Notes under the pieces: model-generated
What the model was told of the DNA's origin: nothing
The model's database searches: none
The model's input: the letters and a program-made list of their open reading frames with translations, nothing else
From: Ancylostoma caninum
Lineage: Eukaryota; Nematoda; Chromadorea; Rhabditida; Ancylostomatidae
Reading direction: 5' to 3'
Assembly (NCBI GenBank): GCA_037903475.1
Contig: JBAJFG010000100.1
Span: forward strand, 62,001-126,000
Length of the DNA: 64,000 bases
Part shown: piece after piece, positions 1 through 11,095 of the stretch
Numbering within the stretch: position 1 is the first letter of the stretch
Layout of the letters: each line of letters starts with the position of its first letter
Program-made: the position numbers and the translations under genes

Positions 1-184
1 GACACAGCGCGACCGCGTTACGCGCGCCGAGATCGGTGCCGACTGTCGCCAGAGTGCTATTTCTAGGCTCTTTTCTTTCTGCTTTGGTCGAGAATCCTTA
101 AAATCGGGTAGAAACACTATAGGAACGGTAGAAATAGCAGCAGAAAACTCGGTTACAGCGTGCGCGGCGCGGTCGCGCTGTGTC
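1..184. repeat. short inverted-repeat (MITE-like) element
   Basis: Positions 1-17 (GACACAGCGCGACCGCG) are the exact reverse complement of 168-184, enclosing a 150-bp AT-richer core. This is the form of a small non-autonomous DNA transposon. The window starts exactly at one arm, so the true left end and any target duplication cannot be seen. A partial match to the arm (GCGGTCGCGCTG) recurs near 1570. The superfamily is unknown. Confidence 0.5.
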
Positions 185-630
185 GTTCTCGAGGCCGTGG
201 ATGGGCCACCGTCATTGCCGTCCACTGTAACTTCCCGTACGACCCACCGGTGGGTCGTATTGTCCGTTATGTGTTAAACTTGAGGTTATTGCTAGCCTAG
301 AACGGGGCTGAAGATGGACGATACAAAGGGACACGTTGAAGATGTCCTTCTGTTGTAGCACCACCTAGCTGGTGAGGGATGACCACAAACTCTCCAGTCT
401 TATCACTCATCGATAGGCTTATCCCTGTAGATTAGACAAACTCTCGAATATGTTTGATAACATCTCTTTGTGGAGAGGATAAGTTAGAGCGAATCCTCTT
501 ATGCCTCTCCATTGAATGTGTAGAAATTGGAAGTTAAAAAGTAGACATCGTTCAAAAACGTAGTGGTCGTAAACTGTCATGAGCACCAGCCAAGGACTTC
601 TGGTTCACCTTGTATCTTACTTCTTGATTG
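185..630. other. no gene recognised
   Basis: Unique-looking AT-moderate sequence. Frames are short and resemble nothing known. No RNA gene or element boundary was found. Confidence 0.4.
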
Positions 631-835
631 GCAGTTCATGTGTGTGCGTATGTGTGTGCAAAAGAACCAGCCACTGTCATCAGAAACTAACTACACCTTC
701 GTGTTCGGCACGTCGAGTTATGTACGAACATGTTGTATATTTTGATTTTTACCTTGCTTTACAGGTGTTTCGGGCCATTCTTGTCACGTTCAGACATGTT
801 AAGTTCTTTTGCTAACCGAAAATTGTTTACAGTTG
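631..835. repeat. interspersed repeat, partner at 25,030-25,210
   Basis: The segment runs from a TGTGTGTG-rich start through AAGAACCAG, TTTTGATTTTTACCTT and ACAGGTGTTT to AATTGTTTACAG. The same landmarks occur in the same order at about 25,035-25,195. A Helitron-like 3' end lies downstream of both copies (1786-1849 and 25,585-25,657). These may be the two ends of one element family, the first copy interrupted by the MITE at 850. This is inferred from landmarks, not a full alignment. Confidence 0.4.
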
Positions 836-849
836 GAATGAGTGAGATA

Positions 850-1098
850 AAAGCAATTTATACTGGATGCGTGCGACTGACGCGCGTGCGTCTATATGAT
901 GAAGAATAGGGCACACTCGCATTGCAGTCGCATCGCAGTCGCAGCTCAGACGCACGCGTTTACGGCTTCGCGACGGCCGCGCGTTCTTTTTATTGAGGAT
1001 GTACATGCCATGTTGACCGGTCTTCATCGAGAATCCCTTGCAAATGGATGCGTGCGACTGATGCGCGACTGACGCACGCAGCTAGTATAAATTGCCCT
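850..1098. mobile_element. 249-bp MITE, PIF/Harbinger-like (copy 1)
   Basis: Non-autonomous element with long terminal inverted repeats. It starts AAAGCAATTTATACTGGATG (decayed from AGGGCAATTT) and ends AGTATAAATTGCCCT, with subterminal GCGTGCGACTGACGC motifs on both sides. It is flanked by ATA at 847-849 and 1099-1101, a 3-bp target duplication. Full-length copies lie at 32,601, 35,486 and 44,727 with lengths of 249, 246 and 249 bp. A 3-bp duplication fits PIF/Harbinger, but no transposase is present to prove it. Confidence 0.75.
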
Positions 1099-1785
1099 AT
1101 AAGCGCATGATCATGAGATCCTATAACAGGGAAAGCACGGTTAGGATGCATTTAGAAGGAAGAGAAGGAGCCAGACGGACGGGGACTGACACGGGTGAAA
1201 GGTGGGCTGACAAGGATGAGAGACGGGGGGAGGGGGGGGGGGCAAAGTTTCGGACGCCGACGTCGACTTCGTTTCGGACGCGATACTGCGACGGTTCGAG
1301 AAACGCATCCCCTCTATTGGGAATACAACGCACGTCGCATACCACCTTCGTGGGCGATTATCACACAACTCTTTGATGACGGCGCCACCGTCGTCACCCC
1401 CCCCCCCCAAGCGTCGATCATGCAGGATGGGGACGATCATCGTCGCTGCAGTGGCAAATTAGGGTTTTTCAAATCGCTGTTCGTCGTATTTGATGTCAAT
1501 TTTCAAGAAAACTAACTATCAAGAAAACCCTTTAGTTTATTGCCCCGAAAAGGTTTCAGGGTCAGCGGAGCGGTCGCGCTGCGTGCTTTTCGATGCCGCG
1601 AGTAACCAACGCCATTGAAGCTCACTGTATATAGTGTGTTTCACCGGAAAGCGTAGTTGTGAAGACATTAGAGGAAGAGAGAAGACAAGAACTAATGCCG
1701 CGTTCGGGGATGCAGCCAAGAAATTCAGATCATGGGCACAAATACTCAACTGTCGTCGTTTTTGAAATAGACTATAGACGACTGA
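1099..1785. other. no gene recognised; low-complexity tracts
   Basis: It holds a G run near 1226-1242 and a C run near 1398-1407. The stretch GCGGAGCGGTCGCGCTG near 1566 resembles the arm of the first element in the window. No coding frame with recognisable content was found. Confidence 0.4.
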
Positions 1786-1849
1786 GATGCGAGCAAAGCG
1801 AGCACAAAAGAAACCTGAGAGTCCGGCGTTAGCCAGACGATTAGGTTGG
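1786..1849 (+). repeat. Helitron-like 3' terminus (divergent)
   Basis: ATGCGAGCAAAGCGAGC is followed by GAGTCCGGCGTTAGCCAGAC, a short hairpin, then a TTGG end followed by T. This matches the 3' end of the complete Helitron at 46,551-47,446 (GCGAGCGAAGCGAGC, hairpin, CTGG then T). The body to the left is different, so this is a related family or a chimeric or decayed copy. Confidence 0.45.
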
Positions 1850-2567
1850 TAATATATAAATTTGCGGTCGGGTGTAAGCTCTGATTCTTGCCTCCACTTC
1901 GGCGGAAATGGGCGAGTCATGCGAGACTTGCCTAGCTGGCTGTGGCCCTGTTGAAACCCGTTTACGGACATCTAATACCCGACCTCATTTCTAGCCAATC
2001 GCGGCGGGCGCATGGAGGGATCCTTCTTAACATTATCTGTAAGCAGTAACTTTGGGAGTCAATCGAAGTGCTCAGTACAGTGTTTTAGGTCTCTGCAGAT
2101 GAGTTCTATGGATAGTCTGAGACTGTGAAAGACTTCTAGTCTTTTTGTGAGCCACTTTCTGAAGGACTACTAGGCCTCATCGATGCTGAAGAACTGCAGC
2201 AGAGAGTGTAAAGAACACCTCAACCAGAATTGCTTCTGCTGCAGTTTTTGTGGGTGCATCAGTACTGACGGTTCTTTTGGAAGGTTCTCTGAATAGAACT
2301 CTGTGATCAAGAGTGTCTTAATCCTCCTACATGAATCATTTTTTAGTTGTAGTACTGTCTGGTGCTTGCAGTTGGTCGGCCACGCCCCGGTCAAGTTGGG
2401 TATTAGATGTCCCGCAACCGTTGAAACCGTGGGCCGGGGTAACGAATGGTCAGACTAGATGCATGAGATTCGGTCACGTGCGGATGCGGAGCTGATGCAG
2501 GAATCCGTCTCGCCATGACAGCCCGGCCCGTTTGTGGGTAGAGAACTACATGCTCATTATTATACCA
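1850..2567. other. no gene recognised
   Basis: No supported gene, RNA or element termini. The short open frames on both strands look like chance. Confidence 0.4.
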
Positions 2568-3276
2568 CCAATCTGGCCGTCTGGCCAACCGCTGGACTTC
2601 CGGACTTCTATTGATGGTCGCTTCTCTCGTATACTGCAAGTTGAAAGCAAACACAAAGGTGTAAATGAATTGATAAAATCTGTAGCCTTCCACAGGGTTC
2701 TATCGCTCTCCTGAGAAGCCCTGGATCCGGTAGGTGGTAGCTTTCCCCCATATGAACGAAGTTATGCTCTCCCATATGCGCGAACTTAGTGGCCGTGAAG
2801 AATTGAGTGTAATCAATTCAGTGCAAATGTTATCTTGAAAAGATTAAAGCTCAACTGGTTGTTGTGGTAATTCAAGTGATAAGGGTCGACCGGTGTATAT
2901 AAGCGGAAAGGAAGGAGTGGTTCATTCAGACACAAACGGAATGGGAAGAGAACACGGATGCGAAAGGAAACAATGTACATCTAGGTGATTTAGATAGAAG
3001 GATCCGCCGGAACAGGGGAGGCGTACCCCTCATGCAGAAATAGACCCGCATAGCGAATTCCAATTACTTGTGGAAGCCGGCGCACCCTTATCACACCGTT
3101 GGACCCGACATCCAGGCGTTTCCCCACTTTTCGACGCCGGCGCACTCCTCAGCAACAGTGAACCCGTTGTAGAGCATTTTCTTCGGTCTAGGCCACGCCC
3201 TCGAATTTCGTTTCACACACATACACACGAACACACACACGTGACAGACTTTATAAGTCATGATTATAAGTCATGA
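2568..3276 (-). mobile_element. non-autonomous Helitron, copy A
   Basis: Read on the minus strand it begins TCATGACTTATAA and ends in a hairpin followed by CCAGATTGG and T (CTGG decayed to TTGG). The order of parts matches the other copies: 5' end, short CA-type microsatellite (about 3215-3240), two minisatellite units (about 3075-3160), the conserved TATATAA segment near 2895, and the hairpin 3' end. The terminal TTATAAGTCATGA is duplicated at the right edge (ends at 3263 and 3276). Confidence 0.75.
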
Positions 3277-6200
3277 TTTTTTAGCTCACACTAGCAATAG
3301 AGCGTGATCTACCTTGTTTTCTCCGTCGGGATGGCAGGATCAAGACGAGCCAGAAGCTGCAATACTCGCAGTTTAGGCAGGGTTAAACAAAATATCTGTG
3401 CACACGTATGTGCTTGGAGCGCAAGTATTATGTGGGGCGAAGCGAAGTGAGCCTACGCTCCAAATGCTATTGTCTGAGATGGTACGCAGTTTTTGCAGCA
3501 TGAGGGAGAGCCTGGGGACTGTTCTTATGTTAGCTAAGAGCACTGCATATGCAAACCAATTGGTATATGTGCATGGTGGAAATTTTTCATGCTTAGGTAA
3601 CAAAGAGAGCCAGGAAAAGGCTACGGAGAAAGGAGAGAAGCGAGCGGCAAAATCCAATCAGAGGCAATGAGATGGTGTACGTGATGCGGTCGCCGAGTTA
3701 CTGTGAAAGAAATGATTCCGCTGGTTCGTTTGCAAGTTATTCTAGTAGTTGTTATTCTTAAACCTTGTTCTCGGAAGTGAAGCTTCTGCTACCACTTCCA
3801 TGACACAGCTTTCTACATAGGCGTTGTTTCATCGAGGATATTGCTCATCTATAGGTTTCACCTTATATTTTTCATTGTTTCCACCCATTCAACGGGTTCT
3901 TTTCTTTGAAAATTTTTTCGTTCGCATGAGCATTGGGCTGGGGTTTGCTGTTTTGCATTTTGGCACGCACGGAAACAAATTTTCAATTACCTAAATTAAA
4001 GGAAACGTTCATCGAATATGTGCTGATATCTTGTGCCAACGTGTTTTGTTAAGTGAAACATCTTTATTGGCGTGACTGGCCAGCAATGAGACAGGTTCTG
4101 AGCTATCTAAAGTCTAGCCTGCTAAGCATCTATTCACCTTATCATAGAAGCCCAATATCGTTAAAAGCGTGGAAAGTAGTAGGTTGTCCCATAAAAAATG
4201 GCCGCAACTTAGTAATGCATTTTTGGAAGTTTATAAATCCATTATTTTAGAAGCTAGATAGACAAACTTTGAATTATTACGAAGAGAAGGACCTGCTCTA
4301 CCTGAATTCTAAAAATTCTTCTTCAATTGCACTTTCTACGGCTTCTGCAGACGCAATTGTACGATGAGGCAAAACATGGCTTTTGTGCTCTCTCGATTTT
4401 TAGACTATTTTTCTTGCACTAAAGGGACAAAAGCCAGATTTGGTGTTAGCTTTGCATTTGGCCAGGTAGTCGCGTTGTAAGCCCGCAGAAGCTGTGACTA
4501 GAGAAACACTTCCAGAACGATAGGAATTTTCAACTTTGACCAGGTTATGGTCCTGAAACTTCTCATATACGAAAGCATAGTTTTTGAGGCGGGACGAGAA
4601 TTTTGAAACAATCCATAAAAATGTTCGCAGCTAGGTTGGGCGCAACTAAATCACTGGTCGCTCTGCCTTCGGCAAAGTGGATTCTGAATAAAAGCGCTGC
4701 CGGTCAGTGCCTCACTTGCGACACCATTTAATTTAATCCCTCTAAAAAATACTGTTGCGAAATTTTCCGGAAAAATGGGTCACTTTCAGTGATGAGAAGG
4801 CATTGCTTGTTAAAATGAAGTTTTGTTTTGTTTGTTTCGCTGAGGGAGATATGGATAAGTAAAGGTGATTTTTTTTCTGATAGATGAAATGTTGCTCGAG
4901 GTGTTCGACAGTAGCTAGACCAGGGCACTAGCAGGATTTACCGAATGTCTAGCCTGTTACCATTTTAGGCTTGGCTTTGAGATTCGATTGAAAATGCCTC
5001 AGTTCTGGTGAGCCGAAGAAGTGCATGTCCACTGGCGGGGCGGGCAAATCCACACAGGTTCACATGCTACCAAGAAAAATTTCACTGAGTGGGGCGTTGG
5101 ACCTCTCCTTCTAATATTGTGTTGGGCAGACCTTTGCCTAATAGAGTATCCTTTCGAGCTTGCGGTGAACCCAGTTTTTGGCTAGAAAATTCATGCGAAT
5201 CAAGGTGTATTGAAAATTGACCTTTCGCGCTTCGTTGACCCCTGTGATTTGGGCTCCTTTCCTTACACAAGTTACACTGTAGCGCTAAAATGTGCAAGAA
5301 ATGCTGATCATAATCTTTTTATTCTAAGGGAAAATCTCAAGTTTGAGCTGAGTTATGCACCTTGGAATGCGCACCGCCATTATTTATGGGACAACCTAAT
5401 AGAAATCACGCCTGCCAAAAGTAGCTATCCATTACTTCATCAATAGTGCTCCTGGCGCACTATACTGCCAAATGTGAAAGACTGACAAGTAAAGTGCACG
5501 AACTTAAACTGCCATCCCAGGACGAAACCTGTGCATGTAGTTAGGGTGCTTGTTCAACAAGATGTTAAAGGCTATACTTGAAAACAGGCTATACTTCACT
5601 TGCCAAATGGTTTACAGAAGCTCAGAATTACTACAGAAAACCGAGAAAATTGCCGATTCTGGCAGGAACATGGGAGATGAAGTTGATGTTCATGCAAATG
5701 ATATTGGTAGTCGTGATCAGCGCCTGAAAATACTCCTACTTACAAAAATTCGGAAGATATTGCGAGACCCCGTAACTCCCCTATGTCCACTGCTGTGTTC
5801 CAACTATGGGCTCTGCACGTGCACTGCGGTGTGCCTGTGCGAAAAAGGGCATAACTCTTGATAGAGACAAGATTCGGGGAAGTCAAAAAACTGATTCAAA
5901 ATCAGCGTCGGAATTGGACAAGGCAATCGACAATTTGCTGTAGAAGGAACGGAGGGTATGCCACACCGGAGTATCCTTCCCTTATCAGCACGTTCGGAGG
6001 TCATCGATGTGGAACTCTGGGCTTCTTAAACCATACAGCAGATTCCAACTGTAGCCTCTAACATCACGTTGGTCATGCTGTCTAACCATCTAGGTGATGT
6101 GAATCATGATTCCTAGCCTAAAATGTTTACAAGGTCACCGCTGCCAATCTCGATACCAGTTTATTAACTTTAGAACCATTGTTATTTGTTCCATGATTGT

Positions 6201-6600
6201 AAGATTTTCATTATATGTACATGTGTAAACGGTGTTGATGTAGATCAGGCAAGGTACGTAGTGGGTAGCTGGATATGAAATCAATACCAACGGTAAAAAA
6301 CGGTGGAGTTGCTAAATATAATACAGTGTACTGACAACATCACCATTCAGGTTTGGCGATCTGTGGTGATAACTCCGGTGATGAAGGTTGAACGGAAATA
6401 TATGTATTAGAAATACACGGCACTGACGAACATACTTACTGTTAGCTCATAATGATGTTTGAATCACAGGTTAGCTCATAATAAGGTTTGAATCACAGAT
6501 TAAAATGGAATGAATTCCTTCATATCCATTCAAACCCGGAAAATAAACGAAAGGCAGGTACTGGTCCATTCAAGTAGGAAGGTTTCGACCAGAAAGTTTT
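3277..6600. other. no gene recognised (3.3 kb)
   Basis: Mixed-composition single-copy-looking DNA. The longest open frames (about 90 codons near 3398, about 103 codons near 5550) show no motif or family resemblance. Upstream exons of the Wnt gene could lie here, but none of the conserved Wnt motifs was found. Confidence 0.35.
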
Positions 6601-6619
6601 GCCCCAGGATCACCCAGGA

Positions 6620-6885
6620 ACTGCATTTCCCTTTCCATGTCGCGCGCGGCGAGCTTCCTGAGCCGGGACTTTCATGTGTAGCATCCCAGGAGCTTACGAT
6701 ACATGCATTGCATGCGCACTCCTGTGACAGGATGCACAAAGTTTGTGGAGTAGTTGGCGTTCTCGCGAATGTAGTCCAGGTTCGTCAAGTTTTTGCAATT
6801 TCTAACATTTCGCTGTGGACGACAGCTCCCCATATCACATACCTCTGCATAATAGCATTGTGGTTTGCTAAGCTACGAGCGTCCG
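6620..6885 (-). pseudogene. decayed Merlin-type (IS1016-like) transposase fragment
   Basis: Merlin transposases are DDE enzymes with an ISXO2-like core. Read down the minus strand from about 6885, one frame gives IMQRYVIWGAVVHSEMLEIA. A frame change follows near 6790, then NLTNLDYIRENANYSTNFV and HPVTGV, then a stop near 6670. In Merlin proteins a run of this kind (RHV.PG..VHSD.W.AY, then NLGY....VNHS.NFVDP.TG.HTQ) spans the second catalytic aspartate and the conserved NFVDPxTG segment. In this copy the expected Asp is Glu and the following HTQ is lost. Frameshift, stop and substitutions make it a dead remnant. No terminal repeats were found. The assignment rests on pattern recognition of this core. 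Confidence 0.55.
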
Positions 6886-7726
6886 TAATTCCCATGAAAA
6901 CAAGTTCTTGATACCTCTAATGAGCCAGCCCCGGGGCCTATATACTTCGTACTTTCGACTCCTCTGATTCGCGTTACTTTCGTGTGTGTAGTAATCGCAA
7001 ATATGTCGCTAGACCACTGAGGTGCAACATTTTATTTCTATACATATAGAGTGTTACTGATAGAGTCACCTCATAACCTCTTAGATTATTACTTTAACAA
7101 GCAATAAGAATAAAAACAGAAAGGAACATCTGGAGTGTCATACTTTCTACACATAAAGTTTACATACATGCAGTTTTTCATGATTTTTCTAGGAGAGAAT
7201 TTATTTTTGTCCGGCACTATTTTGCATATATAGTTGGGCAGGCTCAAACAGGTAAATAATAAAGCAGATATAGTGAGGGTCAATGACAATGCATTTTCCC
7301 CTTACATCTAAAGAATACTATTGAATTAAAAAAAACTCGACAGTACCTTTAGACCAGACTAGGTTATATTCGCATGAAGCAAAAATTATTCCATCAGAGG
7401 CTGAAAGTACAAATCTATAAAAGTATTAGGTGAAATAATAATTAATTTAAATGAAATAGAAAGTTGGGTAAGAACAGCATACAGGTACGGTGAACTAATA
7501 AAAATTACGAATAGGAGATAAGATATAAGAACGTTCGAGGATAAATGGTTGCAACGACACTGTCGTCGTGAAGTATGCTGTCATATGCCTCAGCAACGGT
7601 TACTCACGCTGAAAAAAGTCTTCTCGCATTTATTGTCATTTCAAAGGTGCCATCAACGGGATGATGCAGGATCGATCAGTATTTTCGGATAGCGGTGATC
7701 CTTTCCACACCTCGGTGGCCGCACCC
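6886..7726. other. no gene recognised
   Basis: AT-rich sequence. A fragment resembling the GGCATACTTC MITE end (GTCGTCGTGAAGTATGC) sits near 7560-7580. Nothing else is supported. Confidence 0.4.
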
Positions 7727-8364
7727 CTCAGACATTCGGGCGCGAGTCCCGTCTCACAAAACCATGACTCCCGCTCGAGTGTGAGCGGGAGTCATCAAAA
7801 ACTGCGCGTTTTTGCCCCGCAACATCCCGATTTCGTCCCGCGAGCCCTGGCGGGAGACCGGAATCTGTCCCGACGATGGTACCCAACATCATGTTCCGGA
7901 AGATCGAATTTTGTCCCAGAACGGAAAAGCACAAGAAAACAAAAACGCGCATCGAGTTCAGGAGCGCACGCACTCCATCCGCCGACGCCGGCCGCTACTA
8001 GCGGATCAGATCAGATCAGACTTCTGCATTCGAGCCGCATTTGCGTGCGACCGCTTCCCACGCATCTCGCCTTGTCCCTGCACTGGGCCACGGTTTCAAT
8101 CGGGCTTCAGTGGGCCAGAAGAGTCCCGTAGGACTTCACTCTCCGCCGAGGCGGAAAGTAGACTGAAGTCTACCTGCAAACTGATGCCCTTATATACCCC
8201 TCGCTGGGAGCGAATACCGCCACGTGACGACCACAATCCTGCAAAATTTTCCGATCAATCCCGCAATAAAACCAAAACGATGTCTCCCGCTGGAGCACCG
8301 GATTTTGTCGCGAAAATGAAAAAGGGGCGTTTTGTCAGGCGGGACTCGCGCCCGAATGTCTGAG
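7727..8364. mobile_element. 638-bp terminal-inverted-repeat element
   Basis: CTCAGACATTCGGGCGCGAG plus TCCC at 7727-7750 is the exact reverse complement of 8341-8364. An internal hairpin (GACTCCCGCTCGAGTG against GAGCGGGAGTC) follows at about 7768-7796. A related truncated piece lies at 41,490-41,745 and ends in the same AATGTCTGAG. No clean target duplication is visible. The open frames inside are GC-rich and resemble no transposase, so it appears non-autonomous. Confidence 0.65.
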
Positions 8365-9278
8365 CCATCTCAGGCGATAAATCTCGTCCGCATGGGCATT
8401 TATTGGCAATATACAACATAGTGTATCTCGCAAACCTTGTCTTTTTGGATGGTTTTTTTCTCTACCAGGGACACAAGAGTAGCCTCCAGAATAGAATTTC
8501 ATGGAAAAATCGACGACGTTTTTCATCGTGAGTGCTGTCTTTAAGTAAGTTATTCGACCAATGACTTTTGTAGCGGTGAGCGATACTTTGGACAAAACCT
8601 GGAATGAACTCCCTTGTAGTTCCGAAAAGCACTGGTGAGAACTGTAGACGACTTCCAGAAAATATGAGGAACGGCATTTATGCAAATGGTTACTATTACG
8701 AAGACTGCCCTAATTTGCAAATATGTTTGTTTTCGTATGTCCAATGGAATTAGTTTGCTGAAAATTTGGAATAATTCTCTAAAAATAGCGCTGAACCCGT
8801 TCATAATTTTTTGTCACCTTGTACATTAGCAAGCACAATCTTTGGGTTCTCATTTATCAACTTCTTTCGAAGTAGAGAGTAGAAGCCTAAATTTTTTATG
8901 ACGGTTGGAAATACCTACACGGAATAGAAATGGATTAAAATCTTTATATTTCGCAGAGTACTTCCCTCAAGAGAAACTTTTTATTCACACATGTCAAAAA
9001 ATCTGTGATTTGATGGCATCCACCTCCACTCATTTCCTCCCAGTAATAGTGTTACAGAGAATTCCAGCCGTCGAGGGCTTAACGGCACGGCACAATCTTC
9101 CACAGAGAGGGAGATGGTGAAAAGTCAAGTGTAGTTTAGGCGTTGCGGCGAGTAGCCAAAGGAGCGCGCCACGGGGACTGCGCTGGTCCGTGAGAGTCTC
9201 GACAGTTGGATTTCCCTGTACCGACACAATTATGAAGCCACTGACTTACTTATTGGCTGTTGACTACTCACACTTCAG
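8365..9278 (+). other. probable intron of the Wnt gene
   Basis: It lies immediately 5' of the Wnt terminal exon and ends at CACTTCAG (9271-9278), a nematode-style splice acceptor. No other exon is recognised in it. How far the intron extends is unknown. Confidence 0.45.
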
Positions 9279-9475
9279 GCATCTTGGGAACGAGCGGTCG
9301 AGAGTGCAAGCATTCATCGTACAATTCGGACAGCTGCGACCTCTTGTGCTGTGGTCGTGGCTACAACACGAGGCTGGAGCGCCGGATGACACAGTGCCAC
9401 TGCAAGTTCGTTTGGTGCTGCCAGGTGAACTGCAAGGAGTGCATCGAGGACGTGCAGGTGCACACGTGCAAGTAG
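9279..9475 (+). CDS. Wnt ligand, last (C-terminal) exon only
   Basis: Wnts are secreted, lipid-modified glycoproteins that bind Frizzled receptors. This exon encodes about 65 residues, beginning [13 protein letters not shown] and ending VQVHTCK before TAG at 9473-9475. Diagnostic features are [26 protein letters not shown] and a terminal cysteine pattern (11 Cys) typical of the Wnt C-terminal cysteine-rich domain, the thumb-like part that contacts Frizzled. The start is set by the acceptor CACTTCAG at 9271-9278; the exon opens with two bases completing a split codon. The reading frame is open upstream of the acceptor to about 9260 without Wnt-like residues, supporting the splice site. Upstream exons, which carry the palmitoleoylated serine motif, were not found, so long introns or exons outside the window are likely. 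Which Wnt subfamily it is cannot be decided here. Confidence 0.93.
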
Positions 9476-10041
9476 GGACCGGTGGTGCTCATTACTTCAA
9501 TCCCCAGCGAGGGTGCTACTTCGACGATTCTCGGTGAAAGCATTTGGTGCCCAGTTCGAAGCCGACACAGCTCTTCATCAGACGAATAGGCGACTTCCTA
9601 TGATAGTAGAGATGTTGATGCTTTAACCTCCCAGCCCATCAGGGTGGATGTTCAGTCCAGCCTGCACTTCTAACAGGTCTGCTAGTCCTCACTTCCACAT
9701 TGCAAACGGTGTTTTATTGAAAATTCCACTGATCTTATTACTATTGTGTCAGAAGTTGGTATTCAATTTTTTTGCGACAATCTGTGTGAATACATGCACA
9801 TATATGTTCGAATTAGCTGAGCTACATTCATGTTACTGTTCCGATAAATTCTTAGCTATTTATTTCCTAAGAATAATAAAAGCAATAATTGAAAGGAGCT
9901 GTGCTGACGTATACCCTTCTGTGACACGAGCGATTGGCCGTGATAGTTGATTTCTTTATTTCCGCGGGGTCGTCTTCATCAGAACTTGGGAAGCAGAAAC
10001 GTAATGAAGGAAGGAAAATGTAATTTATCCTCTCTTAGGCC
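9476..10041 (+). other. probable Wnt 3' UTR and downstream DNA
   Basis: Non-coding sequence after the Wnt stop. An AATAAA hexamer at 9875-9880, about 400 bp past the stop, is a candidate polyadenylation signal. Nothing else is supported. Confidence 0.4.
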
Positions 10042-10229
10042 TATGACATACTTTACAGCGTCACAGTCGCGGTGAAGAAAATGAATGGGAATGATGAGAA
10101 CGAAATGTTATGAGTTCTTATATCTTATCACACAGTTTGCATGGAATACCATGCTGGCATAGAGCCACTGTGAGTAAACTCGTGTTGGTGAACGGTCGCA
10201 GCGAGCGCGTCGCTGTGAAGTATGTCCTA
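10042..10229. mobile_element. ~190-bp MITE, GGCATACTTCACAGCG family
   Basis: The left end TATGACATACTTTACAGCG pairs with the right end CGTCGCTGTGAAGTATGTCCTA as inverted repeats. The internal sequence GATGAGAACGAAATGTTATG and TATCACACAGTTTGCATGGA recurs, inverted, in the copies at 36,888-37,070 and 54,921-55,099. Partial copies lie near 22,740, 29,247 and 31,605. No transposase is present, and the superfamily is undetermined. Confidence 0.6.
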
Positions 10230-10984
10230 GACCTTAACGTTATCGTACAGTAAGTTATATTCGGACAGAAAATGAACGCAAAACAAGCCAAGGGCGCGGA
10301 AACCGATCTCTCAGGTAGATAATCATGTAGCCGTTATGTAGCGGATCCCAGTGTACAATATGTTCTGCCTGGTGAGTAGTAAATAGCTCGTGTTTCCGCT
10401 CACACAACACCCAAATTCGATTGCGCGCGCATACGCGCATGGCGTTCGCGCGGCGAGATCTACGAACACACAATGAGATGCATGAAGGACAGTACCCCGA
10501 TTTCTCGGATTTCTCGCCCGTTCCACGCTATTTTATCATCATCATCGTTCTAGGTTCCCTTAAAAAAATGAAGATTTCCATGATTGCTGTCTTCAAAGAG
10601 CTCAAGATCGTGTTTTTTTTTTGTTTCGAAGATGTGCTCAATGGACGCAAGAAGGTACATTGCAAAAGCATCATATCACCTACATCCATTTACAGTCCTT
10701 GTTGAAAGGGTAGACGAGTTGCGCGTGCGGGTTCACAGCGTAGCGGTCGCAAACTCAGAGAAGACCTACTCGACCCTTTCACTCGGAACATGCTCTCTTC
10801 GCATTCATCGTTCAGGTCCCACCGCACTCCTGTATTCACAGAATCCGTTCATTTTTCCGAGAAGTAACCGTACAGTCTGTTTTGGAAAAATTGTCGGATG
10901 TTCTATGCTTGGCGGCGTGAGAAGCGTGATGGGACCTGCTCGGGACTCTCACCAGAACATGCCCTTATCACGTCATGGGTTTGG
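10230..10984. other. no gene recognised
   Basis: Short frames only, none recognisable. A run of T near 10,612-10,622. Confidence 0.4.
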
Positions 10985-11095
10985 ATCAGGGTGTGTGGAA
11001 TTTTCCGTTTTCCGTTTTACGCTTTCCGTTTTCCCCCATTTTTGGCCTACTGTTTTACGTTTTACGGGTTCTTGCCCCGGAAAACAGAAAATCTC
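10985..11095. repeat. TTTTCCGTTTTACG repeat, partner at 16,640-16,725
   Basis: Both places carry AATTTTCCGTTTTACGCTTT-like text with CCCATTTTTGGCCT and CGTTTTACG in the same order. It is a short interspersed repeat with internal near-repeats of TTCCGTTTT. Boundaries were not determined. Confidence 0.5.
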
